Shown one piece after another: positions 10,371 through 20,252 of a DNA stretch of 27,148 bases; within the stretch, counting starts at the first letter, position 1, and every line of letters begins with the position of its first letter. The translations under genes were made by a program, and so were the position numbers. This stretch comes from Porogramme epimiltina (Eukaryota > Basidiomycota > Agaricomycetes > Polyporales > Polyporaceae): the NCBI GenBank assembly GCA_900155495.1, contig FTLJ01000570.1, positions 1 to 27,148 on the forward strand, read 5' to 3'. The notes under the pieces are model-generated. The model was not told the DNA's origin and made no database searches. It saw nothing but the letters and a program-made list of their open reading frames with translations.

Positions 10371-12638
10371 ATGGCCTTGACTGCCACTGCTCAATCAGCC
10401 CTACCTCGAGAACCTGCTTGGGACGAGGTCATTGTCCCCGCTCTCCGCAAACGTAAATCATCTCCATGCACGCCCCGCGTGACGCGCAGCAACTCACCAC
10501 TCTGACAGGTCTGAAAGACGAGAGCAGCCTCCTCGCCAAGCGCATTTCCGCCGCGTCCATCACGTCGAATGAGGAGCAACAAGGCCAGTACTACAGCGTT
10601 GCAAGACCAGGAACGTCGACTTCGACCCAATCCTACTCGCAGCGGCCTAGTGCCATCCCACGCCCCAGCTTGCAATCCTCGAGGACAGCCGAATCGGCCG
10701 CAGGGGCCTATACAGGTGCCCCCACGTCCCCCTACCAGCGTGCGCGCACCCTTTCACAACCATACGCCTTTGACCCCTACGCGACCGCAGACTCGCCACC
10801 CATGTCCGAGACCTCTCGCCCCATCTCCCCCGCCAACCTCCCCAAGGGCACCCGCATCCCCGTATCACGAACCCGTGCCGGCAGTACGTCCAGCCAGGGC
10901 CACTCCATGTACAACGGCGCCGGCGGACGCGCGAACGGCACGTCCGGCTACTCGCGTCATGCCGCGGAGGCGTCAGACTCGCATCTGTACCCCGTCGAGG
11001 AGAGGACCCAGTCGTACACGTCGCGCTCCTCCGTCCGCGTCCCACGGCACAAGGTGTCCGACATTTTCCAGGAGCAGGCACCCTTCCCACCCAACTCGCT
11101 CTCGTCCCATAGTCAGCACGATCACGACATGCAGCCACCCGAACGCATGTCGTCGGACTCCGAGGAACACCCGTTCGAGCACTGGTATCGCGGCGACGTC
11201 GCACGGAATGGGGGTGTGGGGGAACTGCGCGTCGCTCGGCGCCAGGAGATGCTCGATATAGCGAACTACGGTCATACGCTACGCAAGGCATCGGCGAAGC
11301 ACCCGCAAAGCGGGTTATCGTCGCGCTCGCGCTCCAACTCTCGTGGGAGGGACATGCCTAATGGGCGCGGCGGAAAGCGGGGGAGGGCGGACAGCGTCGG
11401 GGCGCGGGAGAGCGTGTACATCGACCCAGACGAGATGCGGGCTGCGATGGCTGTTATGGAGGAGAGGCCGCCGACAGATATCGAAGACGACGGGTACGAG
11501 GATCCTCTCGAGGATTACTACTCACCGCCCGTGCAGCCACATCCAAACGGTTCCATCTCGTCACCTTCACTCGAACGAAGCGACACTCCCACCAGCAGGA
11601 CCACACAAAACACGTCTCGTAGTCGAATACCACAGCCAACCTCACGGTCAAGAACAACCACTCCCACCCCCGGAAAGCCTATACGCAGCGCGTCGGAGTC
11701 TGGTGTTTACGACCCGTCCTCACCATACACAGCTTCGCCCGACCTTCCACGCTCCGCTTCTCAGATCAAGACTCAGGGCCTTTCTCCATCCTCCGCTATG
11801 TCTGCCGGCAGTCCCTCTACACCTTCTACTCCCACCGCTAAGCGGAGAGCAAAGAGTCCAGCAAACACAACCCCTGCCTCTGCTGCTAAGAAAGCAAAGG
11901 GGAAAGCACCTCCATCATCGATGCAGAAGAGAACCACTTCGAACAACGAGGAGAACCGGAGGTCAATAGGCCAATATCCCACGATGGATGGAGATGAGGA
12001 TGCCATACCAACATGGACTCAGCCTAAGCCGGCGAATGGCAATTGGGACGATGTGCGTGGGACGTGCCGTTTGTCCGGGTGTATCTGCTCACATTTCTCA
12101 CGTCTTAGGTCGTTCTCCCCGTAGTAGCGAGGAAGAAGGGCTTACAGGATCAGTTTGAGGAGGCAGACGGCAGCCCTAGAACGAAGGACCCTGAGCCCGC
12201 CGTATATGAGCCGGTGAGTCCACACTGTCCTTTCAACATGAGCCACTCCCCAACCCATTCTCTGTGGTCAAGGCACCCGGCACATTTGGTTATGATCCAA
12301 CAAAGTACCGCAAAAGATACAGCGCGGCGAACCCCGAGCAAATACCCATGGACGAGTTCGGCCAGAAGCCAATCTCTCCCCAGGGCACTCTCCAAATCCC
12401 CTCGCCGGTCGAGCACTCGTCCCAGCCATCCAGCCCCATGCCGACGACACCGCGCTCGTTCGACGGGCGCCGCGCAGAATCACCCCCGCCGTTCTCGCAT
12501 TATGGCCGCCAACAAGACGGCTCTCCCGCGCCACCGCAGGTCATGCAGCCCTTGGCCCCCCTTCCCCCCGCGAACAAGGAACAGATGCCACCGGACGACG
12601 AGGGCGGCGCCGGCTGCTGCAAATGTGTCATTATGTGA
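10371..12638 (+). CDS. Disordered Ser/Pro-rich protein with C-terminal CaaX box (CVIM)
   Basis: Four exons: 10371-10452, 10509-12052, 12109-12213 and 12273-12638, 2097 nt, 698 residues; introns are 56, 56 and 59 nt with good GT/AG ends. I do not recognise the family. The N-terminus (WDEVIVPALRKRLKDESSLLAKR) looks helical and conserved in style, the centre is long and low-complexity in Ser, Pro, Thr, Arg and Gly, and a compact segment near the C-terminus (VVLPVVARKKGLQDQF, then YEPAPGTFGYDPTKYR) looks structured. The protein ends GCCKCVIM: Cys695 with Val-Ile-Met is a canonical CaaX box with Met at X, favouring farnesylation, and Cys692/693 upstream are good palmitoylation candidates. Together these predict attachment to the plasma membrane or an endomembrane. 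The composition resembles cortical scaffold or polarity proteins, but that is inference. The start is the first ATG after a pyrimidine-rich leader. Confidence 0.8.
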
Positions 12639-13835
12639 TATACATCGGCCTCCTTCCCGCATTTGCTCGCATGGACGCGCGGTTCGCTCATTCATCTTCC
12701 CCTCCCCACCACCATCCCCAGGCTCGTCGTCTAACCGTTCTTCTCCCTGGATCGTCGATATGCATTGCGCTGCTTACAGCCTTACTTATAGTCTCTTCTC
12801 CTTCACGGTCAACGTCTCCCGTCTTGTACATATTCGTATCGCATTCCCCCCACCCACGGTCAGCCATGCTCCTCGCACTTCTCACCCGCATTTGTCACTA
12901 CTAGGTTGTCTTCCCACTCATGTCTCCCCGTCCATCTCCCCCGGCCCGCGGCGTCCTTCCCTTCCTCCCAAGCGCGGCTCCGAACCCACCCCAGCGCGAC
13001 CATGCGCGAAGTCGGGCCCGCGAGGCGCCTTCTCTTCCTCGCTTCATATCGCGGTGCGCCTTCCGTTTCCCCGCCCCCGCACGTCGCACGCCGCGCTCCG
13101 CCGCCCCTGCCCCTTTCCCCCGCCCGCCTTCTCTTCCACGTGTACGACTGGACCGCCGCATCGCAGCTCGCATTTTGCCTCCCTTTACAGGTTACCGCTC
13201 CCCAGAACACGCCCTGGACCTCCTCCTCCTCGCTCTCCACGTACGGGTTCCCCTTTGCCTCTTCCTTTTTCCTCCTGGCTCTCTCCTCCGCCTCCCCGTC
13301 TTCCCACCCCGGTACTACACTCACCCGCCCCGCCCTCACCACGTCCACGTTTATGTCCACGCGCGCCGTGCCGTTTGTTGGCTGCCACTATTGTTGGAAC
13401 CTATCGCTCGTTAATACCCCAGTACTCTAAGCATATCCCATCCTTATTGCCCGCGCGCGCCCCGGCCTCCCCCACATCCTTTGCTCGAGCCCACCAGTCT
13501 GACCGGTGCCCGTTCGTCCGTCCGTCCGTCTTGAACGCAAATTCCCTCCTTAGTTTACGTCGAAGGACTGCCTCCCGACCTGTTCCGCACTGATGATGAA
13601 GAGTCTTGTTTGTGCATTGCTTAACTTGTACACATCCGTGTTCGCAACTCCGCCGATCGCGCGTGATGGCAGACGAAATGCAGCGAAGAGTCTATAGCAT
13701 ACATTCGTGGGGGCCAGTAGACGACTTATATCATACATACATGGCTAGCTTGTGGCTTCAGGCACCCGCTCCTAGAACGTCCGAGCTCCTTCCCCTCATC
13801 CATCCAATTCGATCATACAAGGACCTCGACGGCCC
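12639..13835. other. 1.2-kb pyrimidine-rich region between convergent genes
   Basis: The region lies downstream of the CaaX gene (+) and of the Vip1-like gene (-). From about 12640 to 13550 the plus strand is strikingly C/T-rich with almost no purine tracts. Because T/C-rich DNA has few stop codons in several frames, long open frames appear on both strands (for example plus 12906-13430), but their translations are Pro/Ser/Arg-rich with no family. It may be a long 3' UTR or non-coding RNA; the sequence cannot decide. Confidence 0.4.
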
Positions 13836-14913
13836 TCAGTCCTCCTTGCTCTTCGGCGCGTCTGCCGCAGGGGCCGCCGCCGCCGCTGCAGGGGCCGGCG
13901 CAGCTGCGGGGGCCGCGGCGGTCTTGTGCGTCTCATGAATGCGGCGCGCCTCCTCGTGGATGTCGAGCACCTGCTTGGACGTCGTCGTGTAGAACGCCTT
14001 CACCTTCAGGCCGAAGGGCGAGGACAGCGCGCGCGAGTAGTACTATAGCGGCCGTGGGCGTCAGCGGGGAGAGAGAGCGGCAAACCAAAGAGGGGGAGAT
14101 AAGTACGCACGTCGGTGGCGGTCTTGGAGATCCCGCGCTGCTCATCAACAGCGCGCGCCTGCTGCGTCGCGCTCGCAAGGGTCTCCTGCATCTTCCCCGA
14201 GATGGTCTTCTCGGGCCCGAGCGCCTTCGCGCCTGCGGTCGAGTGGGGTCAAAAACACGTGAAAGGAAAGGGGGAGGCAGAGACGCACCAAGGGTGGTGT
14301 CGAGGCCCTGAATGTAGGACAGGAAGCGGTTGGAGATGCCGTGCTGCTGGTCGAGCTCAATCGCGCGCTGGAGGATCTGGTCGGAGAGCGTGTACCCCCG
14401 CGCGAGGTACTCCGCAGCGACTACGGTGGGCGGATAGTCGTAAGTGAGCACATGAGCCAGATAGGGGCGCGGAATGAGGGCGGAGGTACGTACTGCCCGC
14501 GCGCGGCTTGTCGCTCTGGTCGATGTGACCCTCGTGGTGCGCAGCCTCGTCCCTGGCAGCTACGGGCTCCTGGTCTGAGGTGATGGTGAGGTGCGCGCCG
14601 TCGAGGGTGCCACCGTTGAGCATGAGCGCGGTCTTGGCCGCGGAGGGCTTCTCGAAGTGGATGGTAGCGGCATGTTTCTCCGCCTCGAATTCGACCTTTG
14701 TTATCTTCCCGCAGAAGCTGGGGAGCGCGTGAGTGCACATGTGAGCGAGCGCAGCGGAGGGTGCAGGCGTAGGCTCACGTGAAGAAGTCGGTGAGATGCT
14801 GCTCGGTGGTAGCCTCGGAGATGTTGGCAACCTGGGTAGCAACGCCGTCAGTTTGCGCCGCTCGAGGTCGAGGCAAGCGTGAGGGGACATACGTGGACGG
14901 CGTGGGCGGACAT
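13836..14913 (-). CDS. vip1: Vip1-like RNA-recognition-motif protein
   Basis: Six exons on the minus strand: 14913-14893, 14831-14779, 14717-14494, 14420-14289, 14232-14111 and 14042-13836; 759 nt, 252 residues, close to the S. pombe Vip1 length of about 257. The N-terminal RRM (about 7-75) starts VANISEATTEQHLTDFF, then GKITKVEFE, the RNP1-like strand ATIHFEKP, and TLDGAHLTI. A middle helical part (AAEYLARGYTLSDQIL, RAIELDQQHGIS) and a second helical repeat (QQARAVDEQRGIS) are typical of the Vip1 family, which also resembles plant ACD11-binding BPA1. The tail is an Ala/Pro run ending in APKSKED. The role in fungi is poorly defined; RNA binding is known for the fold. Introns are 56-73 nt. The start context is ATG preceded by CCACC, at the edge of a 278-bp divergent promoter shared with the M64 peptidase gene. 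Confidence 0.88.
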
Positions 14914-15191
14914 GGTGGTGGTATGAGGAAGAGGAGTGGCGGGGATCGATGAGGACGATGGTCGGCGACTGCGCCCAGCTGGGGCGGAGACTCCTCCGAA
15001 TGCGATGAACCCACGCATGACGTCACGGAACGCGGTCCGGAAACGGCCCGGAAAGAACTCGAACTCGCTGTTCGCTTTCCCAGCGGCGACGCGGCGGCAC
15101 AACTTGGTTGCTCTCTTTCGCGCCTTGCCTCCCACCCTCATCGAGCCCTCAGCAGTGTGGCGGCCTGCACCGTATCACTACTCTGAGAAAC
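14914..15191. promoter_or_regulatory. Divergent promoter, Vip1-like gene / M64 peptidase gene
   Basis: Only 278 bp separate the two start codons, so both 5' UTRs and both promoters must fit here. There is no obvious TATA box. Minus-strand pyrimidine runs precede the Vip1-like start, and a CCCTCATCG/CACTACT stretch precedes the peptidase start. A TGACGTCA palindrome (CRE-like) at 15018-15025 (within GCATGACGTCACGG) is the best single candidate site and sits near the middle. Confidence 0.45.
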
Positions 15192-17565
15192 ATGCTGTGG
15201 CGTGCGGGCCTTACAGCAGCCCTTTCTGCTGCCTCTGTGTTTGCTGCAGACGTGTCGGCACCATATGAACTAATTGTAAACAGGAATGCGGATTCTCACC
15301 AGTGTACCCACCTCGCCCTCCGGCGAGTACAGCTCTTCAAAGGGCTCAAGGGAGAAGGATATATGAAGACTACGCCTCTGCCTACGGGGGAAGAAAGGAC
15401 TCAATATATCACGGCCGACGAAAGCCGAGCGTGGGCTCACGCAGTTTACCTCTGCGGAGACCGGGCCAATTGGAACTTCCAAGTGCTTACAGATCCTAGC
15501 GTAGCGACTCTGCATGTCGTCCAGGGAGCGACTTCAGTGCCAGCTCAAGTTGACCCCCCACCGCTCGACATTGAGCCCCTGATCACATCCGGCGACTCGT
15601 CTAACCGAGTAGACCTTGTCTTCTTCTCAGACGGCTGTAAGGCACTCCTCTTCCTGTCATTCACTTGATATCTGATATGCATACGTGAAATAGATACCTC
15701 GGAAGAGAAGGGAAAGTTCATTGAGGATGCGCGTCGACTTGCCGAGGACATTTCCGGAAACCAGACGTTCTACACAGTCAAGCCATTGTTGAACTTCTGG
15801 GCCGCGTTCACGCCTAGCAAGGAGGCATGCGATTGTTCCTTTCGTGCTCATTTTCGTTGTTTTGACATTGAAATCACAGAGTGGCGTTGGAACAGGCGGT
15901 CGTCCCAAGGAGTGAGCGACCCTTTTAGAAACCATGGACACTTCCGAGTCTAAGATGGCCTTCGCAGCACGGTGTATGGCCTTTACCGGGACGGCACGGA
16001 GCTTCGAGGTGTATACTACAGCAAACCAGAGGTCGCTCGCGCTGCTTGCTTCTCTATGGGGACGCAGTGCGACTATCCTATCCTGATGGGTACGTGTACG
16101 ACTCACTTTGATAAGATGTCGTGTATATACTGACGCCGAATTGACAGGCAATGATCCGCTTTACGGTGGTGCGCACCTTTTATGCTACATTCTGTCATGC
16201 TCTAATTTAGCTCCTAGGATTGGGAGGCGAGTTCACGTGAGTAGATAAGCCCTTACAAGATAGAGCGAACCCTCAATTTCCTTCAAGGGTCATCACACCG
16301 TCGCTAGCTAATGGCCCCCTCGTTCTGAGGTACGGATAACCCTCTAACCGATGGTACATTATTCTGACCTTACATAGGCACGAGCTCGGGCACTCAATCA
16401 TTGGCGTTGGAGAAGAATACGACGGAGGGTTTGCCTATTTCGGTCCGAACGCGGCGCACGATGTTACCCTCGACTCGGTCCCATGGGCACACTGGCTCAC
16501 AGCCCCTTCCCACAACCGCGACCACGACCACGACCATGACAATGGACTTGACAATGATCTCATTGCTCAAGTCCCGCTTCAGAACACTCTCAAGAAGGCA
16601 CGTGTAGAGCGCTCTGTGATGCCACTGCAGGCGTACCCGTGGACGATGCTCAACACCTCCGCTTCGTGGACGACGTCGTTCAATTCCTCTGGCGCGTACG
16701 CGTGGTCCCTCGTCCGTTTCTCGCTCTCTGGCATTCCCCGCGCAAAGGATATCATTGTGGCCTTGGATGGACGCGACCTGCACTGGAAGCCCCGTGCGGA
16801 CATTGGCGTTGACCGATGGCACTACGACATTAGGCTCGACAAGCCGTTGACGGGCGGTGAGCATATGCTCAACTTTACTCTGCTGACAGAGGCACGCGAA
16901 GGAGAAGCGCAATTATGCAATGTGGAAATACTCGAGTTTGGAGATGAGGACGAGTACGTTTTATCCAATAGCCTTATATGACGTGCTACTAACATTGTAT
17001 CTAGGTTCGTCACAAAGCCTGGGCATTATAGCCTTTACCCAACGTGAGTGAATGTACGATAAGGTCCGCACTCCATCATGTTCACAATTCTTGAGGACAT
17101 AGGTTCTCGGAGAAGAATGTGACATCCTACCGGCCAACGAATGAGGATTGTCTGATGCGTATCGTCACAACCCCCAACTTTTGCAAGGCATGCGTTGAAG
17201 GACTCTGGCATGCGCTCCTGCGGCGCGTCTCGCTCATCGACGACCTCACTGTCGGTTGTTCCTCCCTATCCGGCGTCGCCGGCGGCATGAACACGAAATC
17301 CTCGCGTACACTCGACCTTGCACTCGTCCCGCTCGCGCACCTCCGCGACGCACCCGTAGGCGTTGAGGAGGGTCTGGAGATCACGTGGGTGAAGGATGGA
17401 CGTGAGGTGCCGGAGTTTGCAAACCAGACACGGCTCGTCGACGACGGAGACTCTGTGGGAAGCTACGCAGTGCGGGTGCGGTACAGTACGGAGGAGGTGC
17501 GGGTGGATCCGGACGGGCTGTTGGAGGCGGTGGCCGCAGTTGTGGTTACGACGCGATGTGGGTGA
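15192..17565 (+). CDS. Secreted M64-family (IgA peptidase-like) zinc metallopeptidase
   Basis: Ten exons: 15192-15636, 15694-15824, 15880-15911, 15968-16089, 16148-16168, 16218-16236, 16288-16329, 16378-16953, 17005-17043 and 17103-17565; 1890 nt, 629 residues. The N-terminus (MLWRAGLTAALSAASVFAAD) is a clear signal peptide. The catalytic core has RVDLVFFSDGY, then SGVGTGG, YGLYRDGTELR, and the zinc motif HELGH (272-276) followed by GVGEEYD, as in MEROPS family M64, whose type member cleaves IgA. In a fungus the substrate is more likely environmental or wall protein. A His-Asp repeat (DHDHDHDN) lies between the zinc motif and the C-terminal beta-rich domain. Intron 2 (15825-15879) uses a GC donor; the two smallest exons are 21 and 19 nt. 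The Cys-rich C-terminal part (exon 10) includes CKACVEG. It shares a short promoter with the Vip1-like gene. Confidence 0.87.
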
Positions 17566-18270
17566 AGTTCAGTGGTAGCCTAGCTACGTACCGTGACTCA
17601 GTCTGAGTGTCCTGGTGAACTACTGGCGTTTATTGAAGCATAGCATCTGGAACTAAGATGTCGTCCATGAATGACAGACAAACTCAAGGGGTGATTGTTT
17701 GGGAGGTTGTATAAAAAGTCAGATTAGCCTGACGTCATCAGTGAAATGGCTTCAGAATCTAAGCGCCAGGCTTCAATGCATCCTTGTCATCAACTCACAC
17801 ATTACCAGGCTACTGCGCCTCAGTCATCTGCGCTCGTGAGCTATTCTATTCACATTTCGCGCTTGTCCTTCTAGGATTGTCGCTTGTAGTGACGTCTCTA
17901 CGACCCTTCGTGACGCCGACAAGCAGCCACACGTTTGACTTGATCGAAAATTCGCACTGATCAGTAGTAAACGCTGTCAACTTTGCACAACTCCGTTCAG
18001 GCGGAGTTCTTCCATTCCTCTAGCTGACCTCAAGGGGATTTCCTACAGGCCACCACCATGTCGTTCTTCGGTAGCACTGCCATGTTCACGCGGCAACCGC
18101 GTGAAAAGAGAGAGTTTTTGTTCCATCATGCTCCGTTCGCCTTCAGTGTAAGGATATATATTAGGTCACCGTCTCCCTCAACTCAGGTCAGTTGCACCTA
18201 CAGTCTTGCGTTCGTGATCCCTCGCTCTATCTACTTACACCTTTTACGCCTTCCTCCCAGCTAACAAGCG
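17566..18270. other. Intergenic region upstream of the HET-domain locus
   Basis: About 700 nt after the peptidase stop. A TATAAAAA box lies at 17710-17717 and is followed 29 nt later by an ATG opening a 42-codon frame (17746-17874) with no family. A second ATG in good context (CCACCACCATG, 18058) opens a 68-codon frame. Neither supplies the missing N-terminal part of the HET domain. The DNA is less GC-rich than neighbouring genes and may be eroded coding sequence. Confidence 0.35.
17710..17717 (+). promoter_or_regulatory. TATA-box candidate
   Basis: TATAAAAA, the cleanest TATA match I noticed in the window, sits between the M64 peptidase stop and the HET-domain locus, about 560 bp before the recognisable HET sequence. 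It could belong to the original promoter of that locus. Confidence 0.3.
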
Positions 18271-19662
18271 ATGATCATTGATCAACAACCTAAGATCCAC
18301 AACTACGCGCGTAAACTCACCCACACTGGACGGCCCGGGCTTTGGATCGATGGCCTTTGCGTTCCTCAGGAGAAGAAGGCTAGGAAGACCGCCGTCCGTC
18401 TCATGGGGATATCATATAAAAGAGTGGCAAAGGTCCTGGTGTTCGATGCCAGCATCCGAGCAGCGTGCTTGCGCTCTTGCAGGGTGGAGAACTTGCCGAA
18501 AATCACAGCCTCCCCGTGGGTGCGACACGTGTGGACTCTCCAGGAAGCACTCCTGGCGCTGGAGTTACATTACGAACTTTTCGAAGGCGAGCTCGTTTGA
18601 AACACAGAGCTTAGGTACGAAGAAGTTGGGCGTCTCTCCTCGCCGAGGAGAACATGGAGATAGAACAGAAACTCGGCCCTTTCCGGCCTATTTTGTACCA
18701 CCCCCTGGCCCACGGTATCCCTGGGTACTACCAGGGCCCGTCCGAGCGCCCCGAAGCGTTCACGTTCGAGGAAGTCATTGGCATGCTCGCGCACAGGATC
18801 AGTAAGCCCGAGGACGAGCCCTTCACTGTCGCATTCCTGCTTGGCGTCAACATCGTGCCCCTCCTCGAGCATTCCGACCTAGCCCCTCTCCACCCGTCTT
18901 CTGATCCACACATCCCCATCCCAGCGAGCGAAGGTGCCGTTCCACTGGCCACCGCGGTCGCTATCAAGCATCGGGTTCCTGGGCAAGTCCTGCCCTCGCC
19001 AGTCCTTCGCAGCGCATGACCACGCCGCCGATGGGCCTGAAGAAAAGGTCGAGCTGCCGTGGTACACCGACTCGGACCCACGGGCGTGTTGCACCCCAGG
19101 CGGACTCGTCTTCGAGGACGAAGTCTCCCTGCTTTCTTTCCCTACCGTCACACTCGACACTCACCCTCCCGAGGCTCGCGAGAAGATGCTGGGCCTCGTC
19201 GTATCCTACGACCCGGCCACCGGCCTGACTGACTCTTGTGGCTTCAAACACAATAAGATCGGGCGTCCGTTCAACGCCTTCCTCGCCTTCTACAATCTCT
19301 TGCCCAGAGAGCCGTCTACTGATCACATCAGAGCGTTGGTGGCGAACCTCCTCGCAGACGGCACCGGTCCACAAGGCTCGTTGGTTACGGACCTGCGGAC
19401 CTGCGAGTATGTCTCTTCCGTAGTCATCGCGGAGGTCGCGAATCCATCGCCGCCATGGACATGCATGGACGAAGCTCTCGGCACCATGAAGTTAGACCAT
19501 GACAGAACGAGACGTTGTAATACAGTCATCATTTGTGTCGGAAGATGGTGTCTGACAGGCTATTCCCCGCCGCCAATATGCGAACACACTCTACCCTATG
19601 AATACTACTACATCCCATTTCACCCCTTTGGGTTGCCTTTCCCCGTCTACAATGCTTTCTAG
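18271..19662 (+). pseudogene. HET-domain (heterokaryon incompatibility-like) locus, 5'-truncated, probably degenerate
   Basis: Frame 1 from 18271 reads IHNYARKLTHTGRPGLWIDG, LCVPQ, KVLVFDASI, then SPWVRHVWTLQEALLALEL, matching the central HET-domain blocks (WID.LC, VLD, WTLQE). It stops at TGA 18598-18600. Frame 0 then continues (AEENMEIEQKLG, FEEVIGMLAHRISKPEDEP, AFLLGV), a region also seen in basidiomycete HET proteins, and frame 1 resumes from about 19013 (VELPWY, RACCTPGGLVFEDE) to a TAG at 19660-19662. The second shift can be explained by a 79-nt intron (18934-19012). The first cannot be bridged by a normal intron without losing the block after WTLQE; an exact in-phase join would need a 20-nt intron (18595-18614). 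The N-terminal part of the domain is not found upstream. HET proteins trigger non-self cell death; this copy is probably non-functional, though an unusual splice pattern is not excluded. Confidence 0.55.
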
Positions 19663-20252
19663 TCGCCTTTGAGACGGACAAGGACCTTTTCAGCATGCAT
19701 GAAGTTCTTGAGCGTTTACTTCATCACAGGCCCGACATATTCATGCCGCAGATGTCCGAGCGAAATGTAGGGTTTTAGTAACATATATATAACACTTCGA
19801 GCCGCCTTCAGCAGCCCGTTGTATCACGTTCGTCATCTTCCGAGCAATTCGTACAGTCAATACACAGCGGTCGTAAAGTAGGGTGGTCGTAAGCGAGAAC
19901 AGGACACGGGAGATAAAAGAGGTGTGCATATGGGAGCTTGTATAGCTGTATGTACGTGAGACGTATAATGAGTGTAGTCAAGGTCTAGCGGGGGGCAAAT
20001 CTATAACTCGGAGTGCAGGAGACAACATGCGCCGAAAGGGGGGAGGGGAAGGACGGCAGGTTGCGATAACATTAAGGCGAGACCTTGGGGCATGAAGCCA
20101 ATGAAGGGGGGCGAATAATGTACGGGGCTGGAAGACGAATGGGCGAGTAGCCATCACATAAGTCACCATGAGGGGAGGCAGCATGGAGGCGGCGGAGGGT
20201 AGGGGTGACGAGAAGAGAACAAGATAGCATAAGGGCCGCTGCAGACTAGTGT
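19663..20252. other. Intergenic region between HET locus and FZO1 3' end
   Basis: About 590 nt between convergent reading directions. It includes an AT-rich patch near 19770-19800 (ATATATATAAC) and purine-rich runs on the plus strand at 20030-20120, which are the pyrimidine-rich FZO1 3' UTR on the minus strand. No gene, RNA or repeat is evident. Confidence 0.45.

Noticed and set aside
12214..13593. 459-codon plus-strand open frame
   Set aside because: It overlaps the last exon of the CaaX gene in another frame and then runs through low-complexity pyrimidine-rich DNA.
17746..17874. 42-codon open frame downstream of a TATA box
   Set aside because: Too short, no family, and splicing it to downstream sequence quickly meets stops; it may be noise.
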